NCBI RefSeq assembly: GCF_943169845.1 | Contig: NZ_CALPBW010000007.1 | Location: forward strand, 38,428 to 102,427 | DNA: 64,000 nucleotides | Origin: Peptoniphilus rachelemmaiella | GTDB lineage: Bacteria > Bacillota > Clostridia > Tissierellales > Peptoniphilaceae | Direction: 5' to 3' | Shown here: piece by piece, positions 14,336 through 23,672 of the stretch | Layout: the number at the start of each line of letters is the position of its first letter | How positions within the stretch are numbered: position 1 is the stretch's first letter | Translations under genes and position numbers: made by a program | The notes under the pieces: model-generated | What the model was told of the DNA's origin: nothing | Seen by the model: only the letters and a program-made list of their open reading frames with translations | Database searches by the model: none

Positions 14336-17300
14336 TTAGTGGCCGAATTGATAGATGACTTTTGCCAGTTGCGCGCGGGTGAAGTTTCCTTTCGGAGCGA
14401 AAGTTTTGTCTTCGTTTCCTTGTAGGATTTCGTAGCGGCTCATGTGCATGACCGCTTCTTGTGCCCACGAGGGAATGGTGTCAAAGTCGGTGTATTTCGG
14501 CACTTGTTTTGTTTCTTTCAATTGAATTTTTAAGGTGTTGGTGTATCGGTAGAGGATGGTCGCCATTTCGGCGCGATCCAGTGTTTTGTTCGGTGCAAAG
14601 CGATTGTCGCCTACGCCCAGGACGATTTTGTTTTCTGCTGCCCACGCGATGTAGGGGGCGGTGAAATCGCCTGCGTTCACGTCTTTGAATGGCGCAAATT
14701 GATATTTGCTTGTGTCCACGTTGGCGTAGCGTGCCAGGACGGTGACAAATTGTGCCCGTGTAACGGGGAGATCGGGCTTGAAGACGATGTCGCCTGCAAT
14801 GTTGCTGAAGTAGCCTTTTGCCAAGGCGTCTCGTATAACGGCTTCCGCCCAGTGGCCGGTGAAATCGTCTTTAATTTGCGATGCTTGGTTTCCATTGGCA
14901 GAATCTTGGGAAGCAGATCCGCGGTTCGGTGTAGAGGGGAACCAATTATGACTCGATCCGCCACGGCCGGGCTTGGTGCCGGGATTGGGCTTGGTTCCGG
15001 GATCAGGCTTCGTTCCGGGATCGGGTTTCGTTCCGGGAGCGGGCTTCGTTCCGGGATCGGGGTTGCTTTCCGTGTCTTTCCATTGTGCCGTAATGGTCAT
15101 ATCGTCCTTAATGGTGACTTCTGTGCCGGGTTTCGTCAATGTGCCCGATACGAGCCAGCCGGCAAATTCCTTTCCTGCCGGTGCTTTAAAGCCGTTTTCC
15201 GGCAAGATAATGCTAGAGCCTTTTTCTACATCCTTGGATTGTGCCGTACCTTGTCCGCCTGCTCCTTCGAAGTTTACAGTTATTTTTTCTATAGGTTTGG
15301 CGTTTTTGAATACGGCGGTAATCTCGAGATCTTTTGTTGCATCAAGGACTTCGCCCGGTTGACGCAAGCCTTTAAGGTCTTCGCTTGTCGCTGCCCGTGT
15401 GCTGCCACTTGTCGCTGCACGTGTGCTGCCCTGTGATCTCGATACGCCATACATAAAGGCGTTGGCTTCTTTTACGCGCCATCCTGCAAAGACTTTGCCT
15501 TTCGGCGCCGTCAAAGTGCATTCCGGCAAGACGAAGTCTTCCCCTTGGACGACTGTAATGGGCGCCATGGTGCCTTCGCCACCATGGAATTGAATGGTGA
15601 CCTTTGCGTTTGGCTTTTCCATAAGTTTGTCATCATCAGGATCGAAGCTCATAATTTTCACTGTCGTATTCCGCGCGTAGTCTTTTGCCACGACTTTGAT
15701 TTCATAAGGAGCGTAGCCGTAATTTTCTAAGTCCGTGCCGGCGATATAGGGTTTGCCGTTAATGAAAATTTCTTTTTCTTGGATTTTTCCTTCTTTTTTA
15801 CCTGTCCGTTCATCCGTAACGTTCACGTAAAGCTTTTTGTTGTTGCCATAGGGGATGGCCTGTGCATTGTCTTTGACTTCTTTTGTAATGGTAACCTCGG
15901 GTTTTACATCGTCTAAATAGATATAGTATTGGGTGGTGAGGGCACGTTGAATGATGTTGCCTTCGCTGTCTTTAATGTCGCCGGGCATGCCGTTTCCGGA
16001 GTAGTCTTTTGCCGCCCAATCCAGGCGATCGCCGTCTTCAAAGGGGACCTTCACTTCAAAGGGTCGGCTGTTGTCGCCCTTTAGATCGCCGTAGATCAAG
16101 TATTCGTCGACGATGCTTTCGTTAATACGCAGGTGCCAGTTAAAGCCGCCTTTATCGCCGACGACGCCTTTCATCACCAAGGGGCTCTTGCGAACGTAAA
16201 GTTTGCTGTCAGCAGTGGGGTTGAAGAAGTTTTTATCCATATCCAATTGCACGGCGTCTTTATCGAAGTAAACGCATTTGCCTTTTTCGGAAATGAGATT
16301 TTTCTCATTCAGTTCCACCTTGCCGTCCTTTGTAATCGCTTTACCATCTTTATCTAAGGCGATTTTGTAAACCTTGTAGTTTATGTGGTTAAAGCCTTGG
16401 AGAATATTGAAGCGGACATTTTCGTCTTTTCCAAAGTCCTCGCCCGGTTCGCAACGGGATGCGTCGCAGTAATATACGTCGGAGCTTAAGGGCTTTAAGC
16501 CGTTTTTGCCCGGGTTGAAGGCTGTGATCTTTACGGCGTAGCCTTTGTAGATCTTCAGTTCTTCCCGCATTTTAAAGACGGTGTTGCCGTTAACGTCTTT
16601 ATCGGCGAAGACTTTGCTGTTTAAATCGCCGTTACTAAGTTCTTCAATACCGCCGACCTTGGATTCGACGGGGTGAAATGCTTTTTCGTCTTTTTTCTTC
16701 GTTTTGGGCATTCTAAAGAAAATGGGTTTGCTGTCGCCCTGTTGATCGACGACGAAGAGTTTAATATCCCGTTCGTAGTTGGTTCCCTTATCGTTATTGA
16801 CATCGTCTTTGTTGCCGTAGAAATCGAAGGAAAGGGTATTCGCCTTGTCGTCGTAATTGAAGGTCATGACTTCGGCTCGTTTGCCGATTTTTATCATGGA
16901 CGCCGATTGGTAATAAAGCTTGGCTTTTTTCGATACATTTTTCAGCGTACCGGATACGCGGAAGCCGCCGTCTTCATCGGGGGTGATTTTGCCGACATAG
17001 CCTTTCTTGTTCAGACCCTCCATGGTTTCCTTGGTGTATTCCATAGGATCTCCATTTTCATAGAAGAGGGGGTTGCCGTCGGCGTCCAGTTTGTTGTTGT
17101 AGTCGCCGTAATCGGTGTAGGGCTCTTCTTCGCCGCTAATAAAGTTGTATTTGTTATAGGTCTTGGGTTTCGGCATCTTCCGTAAATCGGAATCTTCTAA
17201 TTTTCCTGTAGTGGAATGTGCTTTGTCCAAGACGATTTCAGGTGTGCCTTCGACTTTTTTGTCGTCTTCTTGTTTTTCTTCTTCCGGTTTGTTTTCAGGG

Positions 17301-20300
17301 GGTGCGGCAGTCTTTAGTTTGCTGCCGTCGATGGCGTACTTGTCATCTGCCGTGTAAGTCCCATCGTCCTTATTTGCCTTTGCGTTTACTTCGTATTTCA
17401 GCTTACCGTCGGTAAGGTTTTTGTCGAATTTCACGCGGAAGGTGTCGGAGAAGTTGGTGGCGCCGTCGAGGGCCGCCAATTCCAGGGTTTTGCCTAGAAG
17501 ATCGCTGTTGGCGCCTTTAATGACGTAGCGCGTTTCCCCGGTCTTTTCGTCGTAGCCTTTGTTGAGAACTTTTAGGCTCGGCTCTTTAATTAAGTCGCCG
17601 TCTTCATCCACAAAGGATGCGCCTAAGAACCAAAGTTTGTTGGAAACTTCTTTAAAGGCTTCGGGATGTTGTTTTTGATCGTAATTAAACCACGTCTTCG
17701 ATTTGTCCGGGTTTTGGTGATAGGTATCCTTCGCCACAACCTTAATTTCATCGGGATTTGAACAATCAATGGACAAAATCTTCGGCGCCGTATTGTCAAC
17801 CTTTACGGGAACATAGGACACTTGATAAGAGTAATCCGGCGTGAGGCGGTATTGGAATTTGTAGAAGTATTGGCCTTCGGCAAGAGGGGTTAGGCCGGGT
17901 TCAATGTATTCTCCATTTAACTGCATTGCTTTCGGCGAATACACTTGGCCGTCCCATTGCATTTCGGGGAATACTTTCATCTTGGATTTTTTTAAGCCCT
18001 TTGCCGTGTTGCTCTTACAGTTTAAAATACCTTTTATAAATTGTTGTACGGAAAGGACTTTAAGGTTCCGTTGGCCCTCTTCTTTCTGTTGGTTGACGAT
18101 GGCCACCTTCGCATCGTAGGCGGAGCGTAAAATAAGGGGGGTCGGCGTTACCATTTTATCGGTGGTGTAGTCCTTGATAATTTGACTGTCGCCTGAGGTT
18201 TGTTGCGAAAAATCCTTGCTGTTATTCAAGGAGAAAAAGGCGGGATCTTGTTCAAAGTTCGGGTTGCCGTCTTCGGTGTTTTGAATAACGCCTGCCGGGT
18301 TAAAGAGGTCGATTCCGTGTTCGCCGCCGCGTCCGCGGTTCATGGTGCCGGGGCGTTTTAAGTTACCTTCGTCGTCGTAACCGACGATGCCTTTGGATTT
18401 GGAGCCTTCTTCCCACGCCCATTTGTCGATAATGGTTTCTTTGTTCCAGTCTCCTGCAAAGCCCATGACCGGCATGGAAAGGGAAGGTTGTGCGTTTTCG
18501 TTTTTGCTGTCGGCGGCTTCTTTGGATTCAAAGCTCAAGAAGCTTTCCACAAATTGATCTTTCGCACTGCCAGTTTCCATTTTCGCCGCCAAATTGTAGC
18601 TGCTGTGGGCGGGGACGGTTATGGTTTCGGCGGCAAGATTCAGGCGGGCGCCTTCGACTTTTTTCGGGTGAATTTCCGCTACGATTTTTTGTCCGTCTTG
18701 GCTCTTTTCGTCTTTGTATTCTTCGTCCAGTTTTTTCACCGGCGTTTCCCCGTCGGTGGTGACCGGACTTGCGGACACGTTAAATGTCAAGTCACGATCG
18801 GAAATATTGCACAGGGTGACGGTGAAATCTTTCGATCCGTCTTTAATTTCTCTGAGGGATGCGGAGCCGTAATCGTTGGATTGGCCGTCGCCGCCTTTGG
18901 CTTTTACGGATACGATGACATTGTTTTTCAATGCTTTTTCCACGTCGATAATGCCTGCCCCTTGTTGACGCGGCGATGCGAAAAGCGTTTGATTTTGTTC
19001 ATCTTTCGTCGTCGGGTCTTTCATGGGGCGCGCCGTATTTTGAAGCATGATCTTCGTCAAGGATACGAGGTCGATACCCGATCCTTTAATGAGAGGATCT
19101 TTTTCAATTTGTTTTAAGCGCGGGCGAATCAATACGGTAGATGCCGATACCACGGGGGTCGCCATGGAGGTACCGCTCATGTATTGATAGGTGCTTACGC
19201 CGTTAATGACATTCAGTGTGGAGTAAATGTTTTTACCGGGAGCGGATACGTCGGGTTTTAGGAGAAGGTCGGTACGGGGACCCCAGGATGTGGAGCCTGC
19301 CGGCACTTCTTCGTCGCCCCATTTGATTTTGTCATTTAAAAATTCCACGGAGAGACGCTTTTCCTGTCCGATGGCGGGTTTGTGTGCGTCGAATGCCTTC
19401 ATGTCGATGCGGTAATCGCCTTTTTTGTTTTGCTTTTCATCGGCAGTCGTTTGTTTGCCGGTGATCATATCCCAAAGATCCCTGCCGTCGTTGCCGGATA
19501 CAGAGAAGACTTGTACTTGTGTACGTTCATCTTGTTCGTAACCCATGGCAGGGACATTTTCCCAGTCGTCGCGGTTGTAATAGTTTACGGTGTTCACGAC
19601 GATAACGCCGACGGCGCCTTTGTTTTTAACCTTTTGGAAGGCGTATTTCATGTCGGTGGAGAAAATCCGGTCCATGACGACGATTTTGCCTTTCACGTCT
19701 TTTCCGGCAATGTCTGCATCTTGGCATTTACCTAAGTAAATAAAGTCGTAATCTTTTTGGTTGAAGTGTTTTTTGTCGAAGAAGGCGCCGATTTGTGCAT
19801 AGCGCATATCTTTTCCGCCGATCTTTACGCCGTTAAATTCCACGACAGTGTTTCTCGACGAGGCGACGGCGATGGCATCTTCGTGTGCCGCCGTACGGGT
19901 GACGTTCCCCGTGTCAGTCATTTTAAGGGCATTGTTGCTGTAGCGGTCCCATGAGGAGTCCGACGCAGATGTAGCGTAGTTCCCCGTGGCGACACAAACG
20001 GGAATGTCGGCTTTCCTCAAGCCGCGAATGGCTTGCCAGTATTTTTCGCCTACGAGGCCCGTGCCTGTAAAGCCCGACGAAATGGAAATAACGTCGGCGC
20101 CATGTTGGATACAGTCTTCAAAGGCGTGGAACATGGTTTCGTCGCCGGCAAAGCCGTCGCTGGCATCGGAGTACATTTTGTACGCCATTAATTGAGCATT
20201 GGGGGCAATGCCGCGGATCCCGTTTTTAGCCTGAAGATCCTGTTTCGTGGCGTTGGCTGCTAAAATCCCGGAAATGTGCATGCCGTGGGGATCGTGATAA

Positions 20301-21004
20301 TCGCTGCCGTCGTCGTACATTTCCTTCGTAATCGTGCCGCCGCTTAAATAGTTGAAGCTGCGGGGCACTTTCGGCGACAAGTAAAAGGGCTTGTCCTCAG
20401 GTTTTAAATTCTTTTCCTGCATTTTGGCGGCAGACAAGGCATCGTCATCTAAACGCATGTCCTTGTGCTTATAGTCCATCCCCGTGTCGATGTTGGCGAT
20501 AAGCATGCCGCGGCCGTCGTAATGTTTCCCGATTTCGGGATTGGTGGCATTAATGGCCTTTAAGTAATCGGTGGCTTTATCCACTTTGACGACTTTGCGC
20601 GCGTTTTCCATTAAAGGCTCGAGGGTTCCGCACCGCTCCACGCTCTTGACCCCCTGCAAGGTTCGGATAACTTCCGCCTGTTCGGGATAGGTCTCCACGG
20701 AAACCGCATTAAAAAGGATGTGATAATCGTATAGAATTTTCACATCTTTCATCTTTTTTAATTTTTCCTTCACCGGAGCACGCATCGCTTCCTGTGAAAA
20801 TTCTACGATATAGGAAAATTTCTCGTTCTTCACTGCCACATTTTTCTGTGACGCTTCGAATTTTTTTACAATGGCACTGGCTTGCGGTGCTTTCTTATGA
20901 ACCGTCGCCTCTTTAGTGCCGTCAACAGCTGCTGCAAGGGCGCTTTCAGCCGACGAAAAAATCATCGTCGCCGCCAAGAGCAAGCTAATTATCTTCTTCT
21001 GCAT
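14336..21004 (-). CDS. Very large SLH-anchored S8 (subtilisin-like) surface protease, C5a-peptidase type
   Basis: 2222 residues. Signal peptide MQKKIISLLLAATMIFSS to about residue 25; an inhibitor_I9-like propeptide to about 120. The S8 domain has catalytic Asp173 (ANIDTGMD), His240 (DPHGMHISG), oxyanion Asn342 (ATGNY) and Ser613 (SGTSMATP). A protease-associated insert lies at about 420-520. An Fn3-like C5a-peptidase domain follows, then a long Ca-binding/beta region. Two FAGW repeats of the InlB-B type, a PxPGTK linker and three SLH repeats end the protein (GHWAEAVIRDAL, DVNAGDFTAPYIAWA, IPSWAQEAVMH). Exported and held on the cell wall. I chose MQKK because AGGAGG precedes it. Confidence 0.93.
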   Translation of the reverse strand: MQKKIISLLLAATMIFSSAESALAAAVDGTKEATVHKKAPQASAIVKKFEASQKNVAVKNEKFSYIVEFSQEAMRAPVKEKLKKMKDVKILYDYHILFNAVSVETYPEQAEVIRTLQGVKSVERCGTLEPLMENARKVVKVDKATDYLKAINATNPEIGKHYDGRGMLIANIDTGMDYKHKDMRLDDDALSAAKMQEKNLKPEDKPFYLSPKVPRSFNYLSGGTITKEMYDDGSDYHDPHGMHISGILAANATKQDLQAKNGIRGIAPNAQLMAYKMYSDASDGFAGDETMFHAFEDCIQHGADVISISSGFTGTGLVGEKYWQAIRGLRKADIPVCVATGNYATSASDSSWDRYSNNALKMTDTGNVTRTAAHEDAIAVASSRNTVVEFNGVKIGGKDMRYAQIGAFFDKKHFNQKDYDFIYLGKCQDADIAGKDVKGKIVVMDRIFSTDMKYAFQKVKNKGAVGVIVVNTVNYYNRDDWENVPAMGYEQDERTQVQVFSVSGNDGRDLWDMITGKQTTADEKQNKKGDYRIDMKAFDAHKPAIGQEKRLSVEFLNDKIKWGDEEVPAGSTSWGPRTDLLLKPDVSAPGKNIYSTLNVINGVSTYQYMSGTSMATPVVSASTVLIRPRLKQIEKDPLIKGSGIDLVSLTKIMLQNTARPMKDPTTKDEQNQTLFASPRQQGAGIIDVEKALKNNVIVSVKAKGGDGQSNDYGSASLREIKDGSKDFTVTLCNISDRDLTFNVSASPVTTDGETPVKKLDEEYKDEKSQDGQKIVAEIHPKKVEGARLNLAAETITVPAHSSYNLAAKMETGSAKDQFVESFLSFESKEAADSKNENAQPSLSMPVMGFAGDWNKETIIDKWAWEEGSKSKGIVGYDDEGNLKRPGTMNRGRGGEHGIDLFNPAGVIQNTEDGNPNFEQDPAFFSLNNSKDFSQQTSGDSQIIKDYTTDKMVTPTPLILRSAYDAKVAIVNQQKEEGQRNLKVLSVQQFIKGILNCKSNTAKGLKKSKMKVFPEMQWDGQVYSPKAMQLNGEYIEPGLTPLAEGQYFYKFQYRLTPDYSYQVSYVPVKVDNTAPKILSIDCSNPDEIKVVAKDTYHQNPDKSKTWFNYDQKQHPEAFKEVSNKLWFLGASFVDEDGDLIKEPSLKVLNKGYDEKTGETRYVIKGANSDLLGKTLELAALDGATNFSDTFRVKFDKNLTDGKLKYEVNAKANKDDGTYTADDKYAIDGSKLKTAAPPENKPEEEKQEDDKKVEGTPEIVLDKAHSTTGKLEDSDLRKMPKPKTYNKYNFISGEEEPYTDYGDYNNKLDADGNPLFYENGDPMEYTKETMEGLNKKGYVGKITPDEDGGFRVSGTLKNVSKKAKLYYQSASMIKIGKRAEVMTFNYDDKANTLSFDFYGNKDDVNNDKGTNYERDIKLFVVDQQGDSKPIFFRMPKTKKKDEKAFHPVESKVGGIEELSNGDLNSKVFADKDVNGNTVFKMREELKIYKGYAVKITAFNPGKNGLKPLSSDVYYCDASRCEPGEDFGKDENVRFNILQGFNHINYKVYKIALDKDGKAITKDGKVELNEKNLISEKGKCVYFDKDAVQLDMDKNFFNPTADSKLYVRKSPLVMKGVVGDKGGFNWHLRINESIVDEYLIYGDLKGDNSRPFEVKVPFEDGDRLDWAAKDYSGNGMPGDIKDSEGNIIQRALTTQYYIYLDDVKPEVTITKEVKDNAQAIPYGNNKKLYVNVTDERTGKKEGKIQEKEIFINGKPYIAGTDLENYGYAPYEIKVVAKDYARNTTVKIMSFDPDDDKLMEKPNAKVTIQFHGGEGTMAPITVVQGEDFVLPECTLTAPKGKVFAGWRVKEANAFMYGVSRSQGSTRAATSGSTRAATSEDLKGLRQPGEVLDATKDLEITAVFKNAKPIEKITVNFEGAGGQGTAQSKDVEKGSSIILPENGFKAPAGKEFAGWLVSGTLTKPGTEVTIKDDMTITAQWKDTESNPDPGTKPAPGTKPDPGTKPDPGTKPNPGTKPGRGGSSHNWFPSTPNRGSASQDSANGNQASQIKDDFTGHWAEAVIRDALAKGYFSNIAGDIVFKPDLPVTRAQFVTVLARYANVDTSKYQFAPFKDVNAGDFTAPYIAWAAENKIVLGVGDNRFAPNKTLDRAEMATILYRYTNTLKIQLKETKQVPKYTDFDTIPSWAQEAVMHMSRYEILQGNEDKTFAPKGNFTRAQLAKVIYQFGH
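14964..15065 (-). repeat. Tandem 18-bp repeats encoding a PxPGTK linker
   Basis: Five to six copies of a six-codon unit Pro-Asp/Asn/Ala-Pro-Gly-Thr-Lys between the FAGW repeats and SLH domains of the surface protease. It is a flexible wall-spanning linker and a likely length-variable site. A shorter 24-bp duplication encoding STRAATSG lies at about 15385-15432. Confidence 0.85.
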
Positions 21005-21070
21005 CCAAAACCTCCTATGGTGGACCGCTAAACTATTCTTGGGAACGATACCCATTATCGTCCATTTGGG

Positions 21071-21099
21071 ATTATAAGCTTCTAACTATTTCACGTCAA
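21071..21099 (-). promoter_or_regulatory. Predicted sigma-A promoter of the subtilase gene
   Basis: TTGACG (21094-21099), a 17-base spacer and TATAAT (21071-21076) on the minus strand, about 66 bases before the ATG. A strong consensus match. The rest of 21100-21258 shows nothing else I can name. Confidence 0.75.
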
Positions 21100-21258
21100 G
21101 GGGCTTTTTACTTTATTGAAAACAAAGCAAGTCTTTCATTGGATGCGAATCATTATGATCGATTTTTTCGCGCGAACGGTATAGTTGATAATATTAATCG
21201 AAATTAATTTGTTCCTTTCTCGAAAATTCTTCGATTACTTTATCTTCTCTTAGAATAA

Positions 21259-21290
21259 AAAATGCCTCCTTATAAAGAAGGCATGCAAAA
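21259..21290 (-). terminator. Terminator of the small gene pair
   Basis: On the minus strand ATGCCTTCTTTATAAGGAGGCAT is followed by TTTTTATT. Confidence 0.75.
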
Positions 21291-21298
21291 ATTACACG

Positions 21299-21523
21299 TC
21301 AAGCACGATTGGTCGATGGCGAGGATTTCTCCAATACATCGATGGAATTAATTTCATCCGGAAAAAATAGAATAAGATGATTTCCCACACTCACATCGAT
21401 GCTTTCTTCTCCCTCTGGATTATTATTGGAATCCGCATAGCCCTCCACAAAGCCGATCCACTCGCCATCATCAACGTCCACCAGCCTAATGGTTTTACCC
21501 CAATAGTTTATTAAATACGCCAT
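21299..21523 (-). CDS. Small soluble protein of unknown function, possible LSM-like fold
   Basis: 74 residues from MAYLINYWGK. The pattern is GKTIRLVDVDDGEWIGFVEGY, an acidic loop (NNNPEGEESIDV), then LILFFPDEINSIDVL. This resembles small beta-barrel proteins with a GKxVRxxxxDGxxxxGxV opening. No export signal. I took the second ATG, which is 6 bases after GAGG, rather than the one 3 bases upstream. It forms a pair with the gene at 21567, about 40 bases apart. Function unknown; a small immunity-type protein is one possibility, from context only. Confidence 0.6.
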   Translation of the reverse strand: MAYLINYWGKTIRLVDVDDGEWIGFVEGYADSNNNPEGEESIDVSVGNHLILFFPDEINSIDVLEKSSPSTNRA

Positions 21524-21566
21524 CATTCACCTCATGCTTTTGCTCTATTAGGTTGATGTAGACTCT

Positions 21567-21818
21567 CTACTCGTCGTCACACATCCGAATTGCTTTTCTT
21601 AATGTGTCGTTTATTATTTCATCAATTCTTGAAGAAGCATCATATTCAACACCGATGTCCATAAATGATTCGTTCAGAAACTCCAAGATCGGTTTGTTCT
21701 CTCTATTTTTTTCCAGTCGTTCATAATCGTCTGCAAATTCGATTGCGAAGTATTCATTGATATTGTATGGCGATTTTGATATAAGGGATAACAAAATCTC
21801 TCGCAACGTTTTTTCCAA
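21567..21818 (-). CDS. Small acidic helical protein of unknown function
   Basis: 83 residues starting at a TTG codon 7 bases after GGGAG. An in-frame TGA two codons upstream excludes a longer form. It is acidic and mostly helical: LREILLSLISKS, FADDYERLEKNREN, RIDEIINDTLRKAIRMCDDE. No signal or membrane segment. No family recognised. It is the first gene of a two-gene unit ending at the terminator at 21259-21290. It might be the immunity member of a lost toxin pair, but there is no direct evidence. Confidence 0.55.
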   Translation of the reverse strand: MEKTLREILLSLISKSPYNINEYFAIEFADDYERLEKNRENKPILEFLNESFMDIGVEYDASSRIDEIINDTLRKAIRMCDDE

Positions 21819-22051
21819 TGTTCACTCTCCCTTTTTTCGCTATACATCACAAGCCAAGTTTCGGGCTCTGCCACACTTCTACCTCCGAAGCACAGCCCTT
21901 TTTTCTTCTATCCTCTACTGGGAAGATAAAAGCATCTTGTCCATAATGGAATGGATGATTTTTCTTCGTCACATGCAAAAAATCGGGATCGAAGTCGGGA
22001 AATGGGGATCAACGCCCAACAAAGAGATGGCGTCGGACAGTGAAGGAAAAT
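21819..22051. other. Intergenic stretch without a supported gene
   Basis: 233 bases between the small gene pair and the tRNA terminator. The open frames on both strands overlap the TTG-start gene out of frame or lack a ribosome site. I see no RNA gene, repeat or clear promoter. Confidence 0.5.
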
Positions 22052-22094
22052 GAAAAAACGGCTGATTTACGCCGTTAAACGTAATCAGCCGTTA
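22052..22094 (-). terminator. Terminator of tRNA-Pro
   Basis: On the minus strand AACGGCTGATTACG pairs with CGTAAATCAGCCGTT with one bulged base, followed by TTTTCATTTT, 8 bases after the tRNA CCA end. Confidence 0.85.
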
Positions 22095-22101
22095 TCACAA
22101 T

Positions 22102-22178
22102 TGGTCGAGATGACAGGATTTGAACCTGCGACCCCATGTCCCCCAGACATGTACGCTACCAAACTGCGCCACATCTCG
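22102..22178 (-). tRNA. tRNA-Pro (anticodon GGG)
   Basis: 77 bases including an encoded CCA. Acceptor stem CGAGATG/CATCTCG, D-stem GCGC/GCGT, anticodon stem CATGT/ACATG around loop CTGGGGG, T-stem GCAGG/CCTGT with TTCAAAT loop. The anticodon GGG reads CCC and CCU proline codons. It stands alone with its own terminator. Confidence 0.96.
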
Positions 22179-22334
22179 ATGCAATAATGGTATTATAACA
22201 ACTTTGCCTCGCCTTTGCAAGTACATGATTCTATTTTTATTTTTCACATATTCACGCGGCTAAAGAATAGTCTTTTTATCCACGATGTTGTACAATAGTC
22301 GTGGTACATCTGATAGGAAAAAGAGGAGGGTACT

Positions 22335-22823
22335 ATGAGTGAGAGAGTAGACGGAAAGGCCATTTTGGAATTGTTGGCCAAAAATGAACTGGAGGTGGCG
22401 AAAGTCTATCGCTACCTTGCCGAAGAGGCAAATTTCGGCGATCTGTTTTTTGAATTGATGGCAAAAGAGGAAGATCGCCACCACGATGTGTATTTGAATC
22501 TGGCGAAGCAGGCCGAAGCCGACGGCGGCTGGGTCGTAGAAAAAGACGACTACGACTACTTCCGCCTTCGCTTCGAGCGAAGTCTCTTGTCGAAACCGGA
22601 AGAGCTCGTGGAAAAGGCGAAGAAAATCCGCGACAAGATGGATGTTTTAGAATTGGCCGAGCGCATCGAGCGGGAAACCGTGGAAATCGTGCGGGAACTC
22701 CAAGACATCGTGCCTCGCTTTGCGCCAAAGGAATTAAAACTCATCGAACAACAGGAAAAGGCCCACTTGAAAAAAGTGACCCAGCGAATTCGCGACAATA
22801 TGCTTAATGTAAGAGGCATGTAG
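22335..22823 (+). CDS. Ferritin-like diiron protein (rubrerythrin-type, no rubredoxin domain)
   Basis: 162 residues forming two helical hairpins. The first carries ELEVAKVYRYLAEEA and LMAKEEDRHHDVY (E, then E-x-x-H), the second ERIERETVEIVRELQ and LIEQQEKAHLKKV. This spacing of Glu and Glu-x-x-His is the four-helix-bundle diiron pattern of rubrerythrin/ferritin-like proteins. It lacks the C-terminal rubredoxin Cys pairs, so if it is a peroxidase it needs an outside electron donor. In anaerobes such proteins defend against peroxide or store iron; which one applies here is not shown. RBS GAGGAGGG before the ATG. Confidence 0.8.
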   Translation: MSERVDGKAILELLAKNELEVAKVYRYLAEEANFGDLFFELMAKEEDRHHDVYLNLAKQAEADGGWVVEKDDYDYFRLRFERSLLSKPEELVEKAKKIRDKMDVLELAERIERETVEIVRELQDIVPRFAPKELKLIEQQEKAHLKKVTQRIRDNMLNVRGM

Positions 22824-22833
22824 TCGCACGAAA

Positions 22834-22860
22834 AGAGCGTCCCGAGGGACGCTTTTTTTA
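22834..22860 (+). terminator. Terminator of the ferritin-like gene
   Basis: GCGTCCCGAGGGACGC followed by TTTTTTTATT on the plus strand. It also faces the end of the convergent hydrolase gene. Confidence 0.85.
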
Positions 22861-23553
22861 TTAGCTGCGGTCACGCTCTTTTCTGTAGCGGACAAATTCG
22901 TCGAAATCGTCGATGACGAGGAAAGGATTCACCTGCTTTTCCTTTCCCATGGTGGTGGGGAGAGTGACGGCGCCCTCATCTCTCAGGCTCCGCACTCGCT
23001 CCAATTCGTTTTTCGTGGCGTCGTTTTTTAAATAGTTCACGCTCTGTTCAAGATTGGACAGGGAGTATTCGTGGGCGGAATAGATTTTTACTTCATCGTC
23101 CATGGCTTTTAAATCCTCCAGGGTCTTAAACATGGCTTCGTAATCGCCGCTGAAGACCCGCCCGCAGCTGGAGAGGAAGAGGGTGTCGCCGATAAAAAGA
23201 TGCTCCTTCATTTTGTAGGCCACGTGCCCTTGAGTGTGGCCCGGCGTGGCGATGACATCAAAATTTTCTCCGAGAAGGTCGATTTTCTCGCCGCCTTTTA
23301 CGATTTCCGTGGCCAGGCCCGTTTCCTCGGGGCCGTAGATCGGCGCCGGGTTAGATGCGATTAACTCTTTCACGCCGCCGATGTGATCCGGGTGCTTGTG
23401 GGTCAAGAGCACGGCATCGAGATCGTAGCCCTTCGTCGCCATAAGCTGCAGGAGGAGATCCGCTTCCGAGGGATCCACGACGACGATGTGCTTGTCTTTT
23501 TCGATGATCCAAATGTAATTATCCGACAGTGCCGGCAGGGGCATAATGTTCAT
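22861..23553 (-). CDS. MBL-fold hydrolase, hydroxyacylglutathione hydrolase (glyoxalase II) type
   Basis: 230 residues from MNIMPLPALSDNYIWII. Metal-binding THKHPDHIGG near residue 52, TPGHTQGH near 105, GDTLF near 127 and SAHEYS near 165 are in the order and spacing of glyoxalase II. The binuclear metal site is complete. Firmicutes usually lack glutathione, so the real substrate may be another thioester; that part is inference. I chose the ATG at 23553, preceded by GAGGTG, over the ATG 39 bases upstream. It stands alone. Confidence 0.85.
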   Translation of the reverse strand: MNIMPLPALSDNYIWIIEKDKHIVVVDPSEADLLLQLMATKGYDLDAVLLTHKHPDHIGGVKELIASNPAPIYGPEETGLATEIVKGGEKIDLLGENFDVIATPGHTQGHVAYKMKEHLFIGDTLFLSSCGRVFSGDYEAMFKTLEDLKAMDDEVKIYSAHEYSLSNLEQSVNYLKNDATKNELERVRSLRDEGAVTLPTTMGKEKQVNPFLVIDDFDEFVRYRKERDRS

Positions 23554-23643
23554 TTTATTCACCTCATTCACCTTATACCCTATTTCCCTCATCTTTCAAA
23601 GACGTTGTTGTTTCCTTTGTTCCCGACGTGCGATCGGTATTCA

Positions 23644-23672
23644 ACAAAAAAAGAGCCCTCGAGGCTCTTTCT
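23644..23672 (-). terminator. Terminator of the MoxR/VWA operon
   Basis: On the minus strand AAAGAGCCTCGAGGGCTCTTT followed by TTTTG just after the VWA gene stop. Confidence 0.8.

Noticed and set aside
14964..15065. CRISPR-like repeat array
   Set aside because: The repeats are 18-bp units without spacers, and they code for a Pro-Gly-Thr-Lys linker within an open reading frame.
14699..20195. Many plus-strand open frames of 60-245 codons opposite the surface protease gene
   Set aside because: They lack ribosome sites and family motifs and are antisense to a clearly coding, signal-bearing gene.
21674..22053. Open frames at 21674-21874 (minus) and 21757-22053 (plus)
   Set aside because: The first overlaps the TTG-start gene in another frame without a ribosome site; the second has no site and crosses terminator sequence.
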